The notes under the pieces were generated by a model. That model did not search any database, was not told the origin of the DNA, and saw only the letters and a list, made by a program, of their open reading frames with translations. A program made the position numbers and the translations under genes. A stretch of DNA of 64,000 nt from CAZZCN01 sp964652975 (lineage in GTDB: Bacteria; Bacillota; Clostridia; Saccharofermentanales; UBA5734), in the NCBI GenBank assembly GCA_964652975.1, contig CAZZCN010000002.1:35252-99251 (forward strand), written 5' to 3'. The stretch's first letter is position 1; the number at the start of each line of letters is the position of its first letter. Of the stretch, positions 17,965-28,508 are shown piece after piece.

Positions 17965-19434
17965 TTAATTGATTTTATTTTTTTTAAACGAACTCGGAGA
18001 AACATCCATTTTTTTTTTGAACACCTTACTAAAATGGAAATAATCGTCATATCCAACCTGCTCACTAATTTCACACATTGTTAAATCACTGTTTTCAATC
18101 AATTGTTTCGCCTTTTCAATTTTCAAATTTGTTACATAATCTGTAAAGGAAGTATTGAGATTTGTTTTAAACAGTTGACTTAAATAATTTGGATTAATAA
18201 AAAACATTTTTGCGATTGCAAATAACTGAATTTTCTTTTCAAAATTTTCGTTAATATAATTTAAAATCTCTTTTAGAAGCTTGCTTGAAATATTTGTATT
18301 TCCCCTACCGTTATCTAAATCAATTTGTTCAATAAATGATTTTAACATATCCACAAAGCTTTCGTAATTAGAAATTATACTGTCCGGCACCAAATATTCA
18401 AAATAATCGTTTTTATTTGTAAGCCTTTTAAATTGCATCCGAATTTCATTGTGGAGCTTACAACAATTATCAATATTTAATGATAGATAATTATTGATAT
18501 CGTTTATAATATTTTCTAAAATTGCTCTTAACTGAATTAAGGAAGTGATTGAACTAATTTTTTGAACTATCTCTGAGAGCTTTTCATCATTTCCGTCATT
18601 ATGCTTGTAAATCATCTTACTACCTAATATAAATGAATCTAAAATCGCATGCTTTGCTTCTCTATATGCCGATTTGATATCTGCAAATGAACAAAATGAT
18701 TTACTTATTCCAAGCTGTATTCTCAAATTATCACTACCAAAATCACATTGTTCTCTTAAATATTTTTGCAAATATTCATCAGAATATGATGTTTCAATTA
18801 TAAATAAATATTGACCTAAGCCAATATAAGCAGTTGAAAAAATGAATTCTTGTTTTTTTAAAATATTATCAAACCACAAAGTATTCTCAGTTATTCCGTC
18901 TAAAATTTTAATAAATAGCACAAATAGGTTCAAATCGCCTTTAAATCCAATTTCCTGTTTATAAGCATTACTTTGTTTATCATCATTAGGGTTTTCAATT
19001 ATTTTAAGTAGCTTTTCTGTGTTTTCAAAAAGAATAGTTTTACCTTCTTTTGTTTGTCTTTTATTAATTGTTTCACTTACCTTAATTAAAACATTAGATA
19101 GCTGCTCCTCGTCTATCGGCTTTAACAAATAGTCAAATGCACCCTTACGAAGAGCAATCTGTGCATATTCAAATTCGCTATACGCCGAAACAAAAATAGT
19201 TAATATATTATCGTCAAATTCATTTATCTTTGTAATTAGCTCTAACCCATTTAAAAAAGGCATCCTTATATCAGAAATCACTAAATCAGGACGTAAATTA
19301 TAGACCTTTTCCAAAGCCTCATCACCATTTAGTGCTACTCCACAAATATTAAAGCCACGTTCTGCAAAGCATGTCATTTCCTTCATATCTTCTAAAATCC
19401 ACGGCTCATCATCTACTAATAAAACCTTATACAT
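17965..19434 (-). CDS. YesN-type response regulator with AraC DNA-binding domain
   Basis: This 489-residue protein has a receiver domain at 1-120 with the acidic pair DDE at 8-10, phospho-acceptor Asp55 in VISDIRMP and the KP switch lysine in LLKPIDEEQ. A long linker follows, then an AraC-type double helix-turn-helix from about 390, with MFFINPNYLSQLFKTN and EISEQVGYDDYFHFSKVFKKK. It would activate the carbohydrate genes when phosphorylated by its partner kinase. Its ATG overlaps the kinase stop by 8 bp, indicating translational coupling. Its position next to the LplABC-type genes matches the YesMN/YtcP pattern known in Bacillus and Clostridia. Confidence 0.92.
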   Translation of the reverse strand: MYKVLLVDDEPWILEDMKEMTCFAERGFNICGVALNGDEALEKVYNLRPDLVISDIRMPFLNGLELITKINEFDDNILTIFVSAYSEFEYAQIALRKGAFDYLLKPIDEEQLSNVLIKVSETINKRQTKEGKTILFENTEKLLKIIENPNDDKQSNAYKQEIGFKGDLNLFVLFIKILDGITENTLWFDNILKKQEFIFSTAYIGLGQYLFIIETSYSDEYLQKYLREQCDFGSDNLRIQLGISKSFCSFADIKSAYREAKHAILDSFILGSKMIYKHNDGNDEKLSEIVQKISSITSLIQLRAILENIINDINNYLSLNIDNCCKLHNEIRMQFKRLTNKNDYFEYLVPDSIISNYESFVDMLKSFIEQIDLDNGRGNTNISSKLLKEILNYINENFEKKIQLFAIAKMFFINPNYLSQLFKTNLNTSFTDYVTNLKIEKAKQLIENSDLTMCEISEQVGYDDYFHFSKVFKKKMDVSPSSFKKNKIN

Positions 19435-21292
19435 CGGTAAAGTCCTCCATTATTTTCATAGGCATTTTAATAATAACCACTGTTCCAAAGCCTTTTTTGC
19501 TCATTATTCTAAGCCCACTTTGCTCACCATAATATATTTTTAACCTCTGTTGTATATTTATTATACCTATGCTCTTTAAAGAGGCAATTTCTTTATCATC
19601 ACCAATTAATAATAGTCTTTTTAGCTCCTTTAAGATTTTTTGGTCAATACCTTCCCCATTATCCATTACTCTAATTTCAACAATGTCATTAATCCGCTTG
19701 GCTTTAACCTTAATTATACCTATCCCTCTTTTATTTTGAAAAGCGTGCAAAAATATATTTTCAATTAGTGGTTGCAAAGAGAGCTTAATTATGGATTGCC
19801 TCTTTATATTTTCCGCAACATCGTAAATAAAACAGAATTTATCGCCAAATCTTGTTTTTTGAATTTCATAGTAGTTTTGCATATGCTCAATTTCTTCTGC
19901 TAATGTAACAAATTCAGACCCCTTCATATTATAGCGAAAATATGCAACTAAATTCTTTATTATTGAATTTATTTCCTCATAGGCATTTTTCCTTGCCATA
20001 CCCCTTAAACAATTTAAGGTATTGTATAGAAAATGGGAATTTATTTGGGATTGAAGCCCAAAAAGCTTAAACTGATTTTTTTGAAGCTCAGCTTCATAAA
20101 GCTTTTGTTGCATATTAAATATTTTATGTGTTAAGCTATAAATATCATCAACCATACCATTAAAATTGTCTGCTATTCTAGTTAGCTCATTTTTGGTTTC
20201 AAAGTTTAACTTAACTTTAGAATCACCCTTACCAAACTTATCAAAAGCATCTGCTAACTTTTTTAAGGGTTGTGTTATGCGAATATTAAATAAAATAGTA
20301 AGTATGGTTACTAAAATTGATATACCGATTATTGAGAGAAGAATAAAATTCTTTATCAAGTTAGTTTCCTTTATTATTTCCGTGTCAGAAATATGTGTTA
20401 ATATCTTCCAATTTGTCATATTAATATTTGCGGTTTTAAATAAATTAAGTGTCTTACCATTGATTACTAATTTCCCATTGTTCTTATTTGAAATTTCAGA
20501 ATTTTGGCTGTTTATATAAGACCCATTATCCACAATAACCTTGTTGTTTTCATCCAGAATTTGAACAGTCGTGTTAGATGGCATTCCGCTGTTGTCAAGA
20601 ATGCTATCAAGACGCTTAATATCAAAAAGATATACCACCGCAGCAATGGGATTATAGGGGGCATTTTGCTTTCCGATATATTTCATAACACGAACGCCAA
20701 AAAAGAAATCCTTATTTGGCTTGCCTTCCAAATTAATACCATAATAATGAATTTTGCCGTCATTTATTGTGCTTTCATTTAAAATATCATTTATATAACT
20801 TTGCAGATAATTTCTAAGCTCCTCATTCACACCTACATTGTTTGTTCTATTAATCTTTGTTAAATCAATTGTAAAATCATTTTTTTTGGGTGGATTTATT
20901 TTAGAATTTGTAAAGAAAAAATCAGGGAGCTTTATTACAAATAATTCTGCTAATGCATTATCTAAATCATTATATATTCGCAAATATTGATTAACCTCTT
21001 GTTTTTGAATTGGATTTTCCACATCATTATTTATTATTAATTCTTGTAAATGAATATTGTATGCTATTGCCTGTGTAAATTTATCTGTTTTAACAAAAAA
21101 TTCGCTTGCTCTGCCATTTAGCTGAGCAAACAATAGTTCCATTGTCTTTGTTATAGAATCGTTTGAATTTCCAATTAACATTGAATAGAATATTACACCT
21201 AAAACTAAAACTGGAATGATTGAAATAATGATATTTGCAAATATCATTTGCATACGAATTTTATATTTTTGATATGCCTTTAATAATAACAT
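19427..21292 (-). CDS. YesM-type membrane sensor histidine kinase
   Basis: About 621 residues. One membrane helix lies near the start (IIISIIPVLVLGVIFY), an extracytoplasmic sensor region spans about 45-310, and a second helix sits at about 318-342. A HAMP domain follows, then the His-kinase domain with the phospho-acceptor His in SHFLYNTL (near 420) and an HATPase domain with VMDNGEGID. This is the LytS/YesM class. The first codon of the open frame is a TTG at 21304, but GGAGG overlaps it and sits 5-6 nt before the ATG at 21290-21292, which I prefer. It probably senses an extracellular sugar or a binding-protein complex. Confidence 0.9.
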   Translation of the reverse strand: MLLLKAYQKYKIRMQMIFANIIISIIPVLVLGVIFYSMLIGNSNDSITKTMELLFAQLNGRASEFFVKTDKFTQAIAYNIHLQELIINNDVENPIQKQEVNQYLRIYNDLDNALAELFVIKLPDFFFTNSKINPPKKNDFTIDLTKINRTNNVGVNEELRNYLQSYINDILNESTINDGKIHYYGINLEGKPNKDFFFGVRVMKYIGKQNAPYNPIAAVVYLFDIKRLDSILDNSGMPSNTTVQILDENNKVIVDNGSYINSQNSEISNKNNGKLVINGKTLNLFKTANINMTNWKILTHISDTEIIKETNLIKNFILLSIIGISILVTILTILFNIRITQPLKKLADAFDKFGKGDSKVKLNFETKNELTRIADNFNGMVDDIYSLTHKIFNMQQKLYEAELQKNQFKLFGLQSQINSHFLYNTLNCLRGMARKNAYEEINSIIKNLVAYFRYNMKGSEFVTLAEEIEHMQNYYEIQKTRFGDKFCFIYDVAENIKRQSIIKLSLQPLIENIFLHAFQNKRGIGIIKVKAKRINDIVEIRVMDNGEGIDQKILKELKRLLLIGDDKEIASLKSIGIINIQQRLKIYYGEQSGLRIMSKKGFGTVVIIKMPMKIMEDFTDV

Positions 21293-21304
21293 AAAATCCT
21301 CCAA

Positions 21305-21522
21305 TAAATAGAATTCTATTCAAATTTAAAAATTTGTACTCAACTCATATTAATAATATACAGCACTCCATATGCTGTCAATCGTTTACAATATTATTAA
21401 TAAGAGAAATATGAGCCACAACAATTTGTAGCCCTTAATTTCCCATAAAAATCACAAGTAAAATTATAATATCCCCTGGTTTTTGTTCTTTTCTTTAAAA
21501 GCTCACTTTCATATAGAATTGA
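21305..21522. other. 218-bp AT-rich gap between the sensor kinase and the lipoprotein glycosidase
   Basis: No open frame of note and no clear terminator. It probably carries the promoter for the yesM-yesN pair on the minus strand, but I cannot point to a convincing -35/-10 pair. Confidence 0.35.
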
Positions 21523-23265
21523 CTATTCCGACCAATTAAAGTTTACAAACTCTTTGTAAAATTCTGGGATTTTAATTTCTATATCTGATTTATTGATTTT
21601 CTGGTCAAAAACATAATAAACTGGGCTGTTTTCTACATTTTTTTCTGAACCATCCGTTATCTCATTGCCGAGCAAATCAAACGCTTTATACTTTAAGTCG
21701 CCTTTGAAGCTAATAGGAACATTATTCATTTGTCCATCCTTATAAGCAACTAAAATTGACTTATTGGATTTTTCATATAAATACGCAAAATACTTATCAT
21801 TATAGATTGGCGTATCAGTTTTTGCACCATCTAACATTTTTATCATATTAGCATAGGCTATATATAACTCCTTTGGTTCATTGATTTTTGAGATTGAACC
21901 CCAAGTTGGCGAAGCATTAACTCCTCCGCCCTCATAGCCTCTAAAACTAAACATTACAAACCCCTTGTGATTATTGCCCCTTGCCCAGTTTGCCTTTTTA
22001 AGAACCTCCTCTGCTTGTGCTATACCATCGGTTTCTATTCCGCACTCGTTTAAATAGGCGTTCTCTGTTGTCATCCCAGCCTCAGAAGTAAAGGATTTTA
22101 AGCTCTTAACATCGTTCATAAAAGCAGAAAAATCGGGATGGCTGTGGTATGGTAATAGGTCAATGAGCTTATTATCAAATAACTCTTTATACTTTTTGTA
22201 ATAAACCTTATCATCCTTATCGCCATGTGGCATAACCATTCCACCCGGCAAAACAACATTTTTAGGATTTATTGATTTTAAAAGTTTAGCAGATTGCTCT
22301 AATAGCTCAGTATATTCCTTTGGCTCTCCTCTGAAAAATTCCCAGTTTGGCTCGTTAATAAGTTCATAAAAAATTGTATCACTACTATCTTTGTAATGCT
22401 CTCCCACATTCTTTAAATAATCCAACCAGATTTTCAAATCAGGCGGTTTATCCCAAGCTATTGATTGTCCAATATACTTTTCTGCAAGAGCATATGCAGG
22501 AGTTCCCCCCATATGCCAATTTAAAAGAATTTGGCGTTTTTTGCAGTCATTTACCAGTCTATCATTATCCTTAAAATTAAAATCGCCCTCTGTGGGTTCC
22601 ATACTTGCCCATATATTACCGTCACGAACTAAGTTAGCCCCCATAAAGTCTATATACTTCCATGTTATATCATAGGTTTTTTCTGCATCCATATTGTCAA
22701 ATGCTGTTACGCCATTCCATTCTAAAACTCTTACTAAAAACGGCTGAACACCAAAATAAAAGCTCTTATCCGCAATTTTTTGTGCTTTTGGCATTATACC
22801 AACATTCTTTTTTTCTATAAAAAGCTCTTTTCCGCTTTCGTCCTCAATTGAAAATGTCAAGGTGTAAATTCCGTTCTTACTTGCTTTAAATTCATCAATT
22901 TTAGGTTCTATTTCCTTGTCTTTTTCCACTTTGAGTGTTCTTGTTTCATTCACCTTAAATGCTTTATTGCGAAAATTTACCTTTAAGGTTGCATTTTCTT
23001 TTATGCTTTTGCTATAAAAATATATGCTAATTGGTTCTTGTGGCTCGTATATACGAATATCCTTAACTATTCCAAAGGCAACTGAGGGATTGCCCTTTTC
23101 GCCGTATAAAAAATCCGCCTTTTTAACCGCATCCTCTTTTGTTATACTTAAAGACTTGACACTTTGGGAAGAAGTCGCCTCTTTTTTTTCTTCAGTTTTT
23201 GTGCAACCAACGAAGGATAACAAAAAAACTGATATAATTAGTAAAAAAATATACCACTTTTTCAT
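21523..23265 (-). CDS. Lipoprotein glycoside hydrolase of clan GH-A (GH5/GH39-like)
   Basis: This 580-residue protein has a lipoprotein signal with LLSFVGC (Cys21). A beta-sandwich domain spans about 60-155 and a TIM barrel about 165-480. The likely acid/base is Glu305 in ELINEPNW after strand 4, and the likely nucleophile is Glu407 in LNECG after strand 7, the clan GH-A pattern. A C-terminal beta domain follows. It should cleave beta-linked glycans or oligosaccharides on the outer face of the membrane. I cannot choose a family with confidence, since GH5, GH39 and unclassified relatives share these motifs. Its ATG overlaps the GH94 stop by 4 bp, so it is coupled to that phosphorylase. Confidence 0.72.
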   Translation of the reverse strand: MKKWYIFLLIISVFLLSFVGCTKTEEKKEATSSQSVKSLSITKEDAVKKADFLYGEKGNPSVAFGIVKDIRIYEPQEPISIYFYSKSIKENATLKVNFRNKAFKVNETRTLKVEKDKEIEPKIDEFKASKNGIYTLTFSIEDESGKELFIEKKNVGIMPKAQKIADKSFYFGVQPFLVRVLEWNGVTAFDNMDAEKTYDITWKYIDFMGANLVRDGNIWASMEPTEGDFNFKDNDRLVNDCKKRQILLNWHMGGTPAYALAEKYIGQSIAWDKPPDLKIWLDYLKNVGEHYKDSSDTIFYELINEPNWEFFRGEPKEYTELLEQSAKLLKSINPKNVVLPGGMVMPHGDKDDKVYYKKYKELFDNKLIDLLPYHSHPDFSAFMNDVKSLKSFTSEAGMTTENAYLNECGIETDGIAQAEEVLKKANWARGNNHKGFVMFSFRGYEGGGVNASPTWGSISKINEPKELYIAYANMIKMLDGAKTDTPIYNDKYFAYLYEKSNKSILVAYKDGQMNNVPISFKGDLKYKAFDLLGNEITDGSEKNVENSPVYYVFDQKINKSDIEIKIPEFYKEFVNFNWSE

Positions 23266-25580
23266 TTTATATCGCCTCTCAATTCTATATTTATTATGTG
23301 TTTCATTTTATCCCCAACAATTTTAATGTTTTGACCTTTCATTAAAACACCATCCATTATAATGCTCTCAATCTCATTGCTTTTACCCTTTTTATTAATG
23401 TGGATTTCATAAATATCGCCCCTAAAATTGCGGACAATGGAGCATTTATTCCATCCGTCTGGCAAACAAGGAGACATTCTAAAATACTCATACTCTGGAT
23501 GAAAGCCAAACATATATTGAGTAATAGCACGATACATCCATCCAGCAGTTCCCGTAACCCAGCCGAACATTGTCTTCCCGCTTTTCTCGTTGCTTGGTCC
23601 ATAATACATATTTGTCAAGGCAAAGGGTTCCGCTCCTGAATGGTCAGAGGAATTTAATGCACTGTCGGGCAGGATTTTGCTAATGGATTCATATGCCTCG
23701 TTTGCCCTTCCAAAGACCAAATCCGCAACAACCTTAAAGGTTCCACCGTGGCAATAAGGTGTTCCGTTTTCCCAAATTCCAGGAACAAAGCCTGTTAATC
23801 GTCCTATGTTTTCATTTAGCTTTGTATAAGGAGGAAATAGTGTAAGCGGACCGTATTGAGAATTAAGATACTTGTCAACCGCCTTCATACACTGCTTTGC
23901 TCTTTCATTATCCGCTACACCAGAAAAGACTGCCCAAGTTTGACTGTTTAGATATATTTGTCCCTCTTGCTCACTTTGGCTTCCTACCTTCTCGCCGTTA
24001 TCTGTATATCCGGCAAGATACCACTCTCCATCCCAGCCGTTTTCATTTATGCTTTTTTTTATTTTTTCTGCTCGTTCTATCATTTCTTTTTCGGTTTCAC
24101 AATCATTTAAAAGCTCTTTTGCCATCTCAGCTGTATTTATAAGTGCGTTATATAGAGCAATTGATGTCCAAACACTTTCACCCTTGCCTTTTAAACCAAT
24201 AAAATTAAGCGAATCATTCCAATCTCCATCTCTTGCCAAAACCAAGCCTCTTTCCCCTAAATCCTCAGAGGAATGTCTAACTGATTTTAATATATGCTCC
24301 CAAACACTTCCACTACCCTCATCCAAATACTTAACATTTTCGTTTAATATACTTGTGTCATATGTTTCTTTTAAATATCCATTTATTGATGGAGCAATCC
24401 AGGTTGGACCATCCGAATATATATGGGGGTCAATTGGCGAAAATCCTCTTACACAGCTTCCGTTACTATACTGATTTTCCAATGTTTCAAGTATTTTTTT
24501 TCGTGCAATTTTAGGGTTTATGGAAGCCGCTCCCCAGCTGTCCTGCAACTGGTCACGAAAGCCCTTCATCCAACCTCTACCGGCTTCAATACAAAGCCCT
24601 ACCTGTTGCTTAATCCAATAATTGGTTAGAAAATTTAGCCTTTCATCAGGGGATGACAAGATACAATTATCCTTCGTCTTTTCCGCTTTTATTTTCAGCT
24701 TATTAAAATCTTTTTCAATAGAATTATTCTTAAACAGTTTTTCTGCTAAATCCTTAGCATAATCAAAATCACTTGCTGAACCTATTATAATATGATTTGT
24801 ATCCGATTTTAAAGGGTTTAGCTCAAATGTGTTTTCTAAGCAGCCAATAAATGTCTCACAGCTTGCTTCACTGTTTGTGCATTTTCCCTCTTTTACAACC
24901 AAGGGAGAAGAAGCATCACCAAATTTTCCAATAAAGGCATCTCTTGATGAATCATATCCTGTCGGCACTTTATAAGAGGCAATATAGCCATTATACCACT
25001 CGTGAGGGCATTCAACCGCTTTGTTGTAAGCAAAAATCATATTGCTATCTTTATGGTATTTACAATATGAATATGCCTGCATTCCACAGTATTGAAAATA
25101 CCCAACCAAGGAAAACTCAACATATGAATACACTTTTATTTTTCTTTTTCTGTTTGAATTATTATTCAAGGTTATACTCCATAGCTCGGCAGGGTCATTT
25201 TCATTAACGAATCCTCTAAGTTTTATGGAAATTCCTTTATATTCGCTTTCAATAATCGTATATCCTAAGCCATAGGTGCATTTATATTTATTCGGAGAAA
25301 CTTTTACAGGATACCAAGCCGGATTCCAAAATTCACCGCTTTCTTCATCTCTTATATAAAAATATCTTACTCCCCCGTTTATTAAAAAGCATTTGCTTCT
25401 TTCTTGTGGGTCATTATACTTTGCAGCATAACCCACATAAGAACCCTCACCAGTGCCAAACTGATTTACTGATGAAAAAAAACGCTCATTCCACATATAA
25501 TTCATCCAAATTCGTGGCGTGTCATAATCAGTTATTACGTATTCGCTTCCATTATCCTTAAAAAACCCATATTTACTCAT
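23262..25580 (-). CDS. GH94-family glycoside phosphorylase
   Basis: This 772-residue cytoplasmic protein has the GH94 pattern. An N-terminal beta-sandwich (YGFFKDNGSEYVITDYDTPRIW) leads into an (alpha/alpha)6 barrel with GWMKGFRDQLQDSWG and PIDPHIYSDGPTWI. The catalytic-acid motif is DGDWNDSLN (Asp453 region). NGTPYCHGGTFKVVAD, GWVTGTAGWMYRA and the final MSPCLPDGWN are also typical of cellobiose, cellodextrin and laminaribiose phosphorylases. These enzymes use phosphate to release a sugar-1-phosphate, saving ATP after import. Substrate linkage cannot be read. GGGG stands before the ATG, immediately after a UroD fragment whose stop is 2 bp upstream, showing the former operon order. Confidence 0.87.
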   Translation of the reverse strand: MSKYGFFKDNGSEYVITDYDTPRIWMNYMWNERFFSSVNQFGTGEGSYVGYAAKYNDPQERSKCFLINGGVRYFYIRDEESGEFWNPAWYPVKVSPNKYKCTYGLGYTIIESEYKGISIKLRGFVNENDPAELWSITLNNNSNRKRKIKVYSYVEFSLVGYFQYCGMQAYSYCKYHKDSNMIFAYNKAVECPHEWYNGYIASYKVPTGYDSSRDAFIGKFGDASSPLVVKEGKCTNSEASCETFIGCLENTFELNPLKSDTNHIIIGSASDFDYAKDLAEKLFKNNSIEKDFNKLKIKAEKTKDNCILSSPDERLNFLTNYWIKQQVGLCIEAGRGWMKGFRDQLQDSWGAASINPKIARKKILETLENQYSNGSCVRGFSPIDPHIYSDGPTWIAPSINGYLKETYDTSILNENVKYLDEGSGSVWEHILKSVRHSSEDLGERGLVLARDGDWNDSLNFIGLKGKGESVWTSIALYNALINTAEMAKELLNDCETEKEMIERAEKIKKSINENGWDGEWYLAGYTDNGEKVGSQSEQEGQIYLNSQTWAVFSGVADNERAKQCMKAVDKYLNSQYGPLTLFPPYTKLNENIGRLTGFVPGIWENGTPYCHGGTFKVVADLVFGRANEAYESISKILPDSALNSSDHSGAEPFALTNMYYGPSNEKSGKTMFGWVTGTAGWMYRAITQYMFGFHPEYEYFRMSPCLPDGWNKCSIVRNFRGDIYEIHINKKGKSNEIESIIMDGVLMKGQNIKIVGDKMKHIINIELRGDIK

Positions 25581-25582
25581 TT

Positions 25583-25772
25583 TTATTTACCCCAATTAGT
25601 ATATCCTGTAGAATTTATCATTGCAAAGTAATTTTCATCTGGCACATAGGTAGGAACACTGTTTCCGGTGCAAAGTGCATTTCCACCCTTAGCCTTTGTT
25701 TTTTCTAATATGTTTTTGCATCTTGCCGATATCTCTTTTTCAGTTGCTCTGCAAACAAAATCCATAGCATTC
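25583..25772 (-). pseudogene. 3' fragment of a UroD-family gene
   Basis: Sixty-two codons remain, ending in a TAA at 25583-25585. The stretch with GGNALCTGN, then SVPTYVPDENYFAMI, matches the last part of UroD-like methyltransferases, where a GHS-P-P-NY element follows the final barrel strand. Nothing precedes it in frame: upstream lies the truncated beta-helix gene. The remaining short frame is unlikely to give a functional product. It marks where a full UroD-like gene once stood upstream of GH94. Confidence 0.72.
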
Positions 25773-26642
25773 ACCAAATAGCCCCGGCTCCCCAAGCTAC
25801 TCCTGTGCCTGTATAAATGCCACAATCGTGAACTAAATTCCATTTTATCGCACCGTATCTTGCTGAATGAAGTGTAATGCCTTGATTTCCCGTATTATAT
25901 ACGGTATTGTTTAATATTTTAATATTTTTTATTAGTTCAATACTTCGCATATCCTGATTTTCAGTTGTGTTCCAAGCAACAGTTGATATGCCAGTCCAAC
26001 CAACATCGTGAATTAAATTGTTCTTAATTAATATATCGCTTAAAGTAGTTGTTTGTCTTGTGTATGGATACACCATACTTATTCTAATACCATCACAATT
26101 CCTGTTAATACCCTGACAAAATATTTCATTATCTTCAATCGTAATATTAGCCCAGTGACCATCCGTTTCATAATTGAATTGAATACCACTGTTTCTATTA
26201 GAACCTTTTATTAAATCAGTTGTAGTGCATTCTACGGCTATGCCTTTAATTTTCCATCCACCAACATTAACTCCACTGACAACAGAATATGCACTACTGC
26301 GTATCTTTGGCTTATTACCTGTTCCATAGGATGTTAGCGTTATAGGGTTGGCTTTTGTTCCTTGACCCCAAAGCTGAACGCTTTCGTTCCATATTTCGCC
26401 ACATTTTAGACTAATCGTGTCTCCCGCACTAAACGAAACCGTTGACACTTTGCCAAGAGTTTTCCAAGGTGTGCTAACAGATAAACCGTTATTTGAATCG
26501 CTACCATATGTATAGTCTATATAATAAACATTCCCAGTAGCTGATGCTTTTAAAGCAACATTGGCGTTTACCACTAAGGATAAGTTAAAAAATAATAATA
26601 TTGCAAGGAATGCTGATGTGATTTTTTTATGCTTTTCATCAT
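25771..26642 (-). pseudogene. Truncated, frameshifted beta-helix protein (paralogue of 9393-12140)
   Basis: The coding sequence closely parallels the first 293 residues of the dockerin beta-helix protein, from YYIDYTYGSD to WGAGAIW, where the paralogue continues with CILSTD. Here the second base of that next codon is followed by UroD sequence, giving TGA. The upstream part is also damaged. GGAGG and ATGATG at 26637-26642 start a signal peptide, but a seven-A run (26622-26628 on the plus strand as T) is one base short, so the signal peptide and helix are in different frames. Restoring one base gives ITSAFLAILLFFNLSLVV. Two lesions make this a clear pseudogene. Confidence 0.8.
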
Positions 26643-26731
26643 AGACCTCCTATATTTTATTTAGTTATATATTAACCAACAAACAAGCCAAAAACTTAGT
26701 TTGTTTGTTGTTTAATAACGGTAAACAGTTC

Positions 26732-28321
26732 TTATTGACTAATGGATTTTATGCTTAATAGGTGTTTCTTTAATGTTAAAAGGTCTGAAATAGTAACAGA
26801 ACCACTTTTATCGGTATCGCAAGCCATTAATTTTTCATTTGTTAAAACACTAAGATTTAGCATTTTCTCTTTAAGTGCAACTAAATCTCCAATTAATATT
26901 TTGCCGTCCGATGTAATATCTCCATAAACTACGATTTTATAAGTTTTAAATTCAATTCCATTATTATATATTTTTACTGCAGTTCCTGTTCCAACCTGGT
27001 CATTTTGATTAGCATACTCAACGCCGTTTACACCAAAGACCTTTAAGGTTATCAAGGTTCCCAATTTAATATTACTGGTGCTTAAAATATCACTTACCTT
27101 GCTATTTTCAGCAACCTTAGTAATATAATTACCTGTGGATTTGTAATTAGCGAAACCAACCATTCTCTCTGATAAGAAGTTTAGTGCTGTTACATACGTG
27201 TTCCCATTAGAAAATTCTAAAATAATTTCGTCATCTTTGTTTACATCATTTACAACCGCCGTAATTGCCTCATTATTAGTCAATGCTCTCCAATCGCTTG
27301 TAGGCCAAACCTTAATACCGTTTTTCGTTACACGAACCTTTGCCCCTGTATTTGTTCCCAAGGTAGCATTTATTGTTACATTTGAATCATATTCTGCCTT
27401 CAAAGAAAACGCAGGATTGGGTGCTTCAGGAGCTAATTTGTATACCCATAATGCTTGCCAAGTTCCATGGTCAAAATGCTCCATATTAGTATTACTTGAA
27501 TTAAAATATAAAAGATTTGTATAGATAGATGTTGCAGATTGGGCATATAAATTTGAAAATGCATAAAATGCGTTACTCTCAATCTGCCCTAATTGTAATT
27601 TTGAGGTTTGCGAAACAACACTATTACCAACTGCATTTGAAGCAAATAAGGACTTATGACCTGCATCAAAAGCATCATATAAATCTGACATTGTAAGTGC
27701 AACTGTTTCTGCTATTGTAAAGCTGGTTAAATATGTATCGCCGTTTGTAAATTCAACAACAATGCTATCCGATGTTGCAACACCTTCTAGCGTTGCATTT
27801 ATGCTATCACTTGAAGCAAGCTCCTTCCAATCGGTTTCAGGCCATATCTTTGTTTCATTTTTTGTAATTCTAACCTTAGCTCCATTATTAGAGCCCAAGG
27901 TCGCATTTATGCTAACATCTGCTACATAATCACTATTGAAAGAAATTGCAGGATTTGGAGCTGTTGGTGTTAATCTATTTAGCCACAATGACTGCCAAGT
28001 AACATTATCAATATGCGCCATATAGCATTTATCAGTGCTGTAATATGCTTGATTTTGAAAATAACTTTTATCATCCAGACCCCAAATGCTTTCAAATGCT
28101 GTGAATGTATTACTTTCAACCTGTCCAAATTTTAGATTGGATGTTTGTGTAAGCCCATTATAGGCTGTTGCCGCTACCGAGAATACCGCCTTATGCGTTG
28201 CATCAAAGACATCATAGGTTTTTGGAGTAGCATCTGCTGCAAAACCATTAAAGCACAGTTGGCTAAGAATAATTGATGCCACCAACATCGAGGGTAAAAC
28301 TTTGGAAAACACTTTTTTCAT
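26732..28321 (-). CDS. Secreted dockerin protein with two WP-modules
   Basis: This 529-residue protein has a signal peptide (MKKVFSKVLPSMLVASIILS, cleavage near GFAA). Two tandem copies of one module follow, at about 36-202 and 215-382. Each begins DxFDAxHK, contains NGAKVRI or TGAKVRV, then KIWP or KVWP and DW, and ends near EFTNGDTY or EFSNGNTY. A linker at about 390-465 leads to a dockerin at about 466-525 with YGDITSDGKILIGDL and CDTDKSGSVTISDL. There is no catalytic domain. It may be a carbohydrate-binding or scaffolding protein; I do not recognise the module family with certainty. GGAGAG precedes the ATG. Confidence 0.78.
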   Translation of the reverse strand: MKKVFSKVLPSMLVASIILSQLCFNGFAADATPKTYDVFDATHKAVFSVAATAYNGLTQTSNLKFGQVESNTFTAFESIWGLDDKSYFQNQAYYSTDKCYMAHIDNVTWQSLWLNRLTPTAPNPAISFNSDYVADVSINATLGSNNGAKVRITKNETKIWPETDWKELASSDSINATLEGVATSDSIVVEFTNGDTYLTSFTIAETVALTMSDLYDAFDAGHKSLFASNAVGNSVVSQTSKLQLGQIESNAFYAFSNLYAQSATSIYTNLLYFNSSNTNMEHFDHGTWQALWVYKLAPEAPNPAFSLKAEYDSNVTINATLGTNTGAKVRVTKNGIKVWPTSDWRALTNNEAITAVVNDVNKDDEIILEFSNGNTYVTALNFLSERMVGFANYKSTGNYITKVAENSKVSDILSTSNIKLGTLITLKVFGVNGVEYANQNDQVGTGTAVKIYNNGIEFKTYKIVVYGDITSDGKILIGDLVALKEKMLNLSVLTNEKLMACDTDKSGSVTISDLLTLKKHLLSIKSISQ

Positions 28322-28508
28322 TTTTTTCTCTCCTTATAGATTTTTTATTTTGAAAGGTCTTGTTGACCTTAGCAAACAAATTCAAATTATCTTAAAATCC
28401 ATTATAAGAGGTTTAAATAGCTACATAAAATGAATAATATTATCAACCGTAGCTACATTATAGTTAAAAACTTATACATTTTGAATGAAATATTATTAGT
28501 TTTCTATG

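Noticed and set aside
23897..24474. Plus-strand frames inside the GH94 gene
   Set aside because: They are shadows of a well-supported minus-strand gene and carry no start signals.
9393..28321. A full cellulosome locus
   Set aside because: Dockerins occur in two proteins but no cohesin or scaffoldin gene is present, and this dockerin type also occurs in bacteria without cellulosomes.
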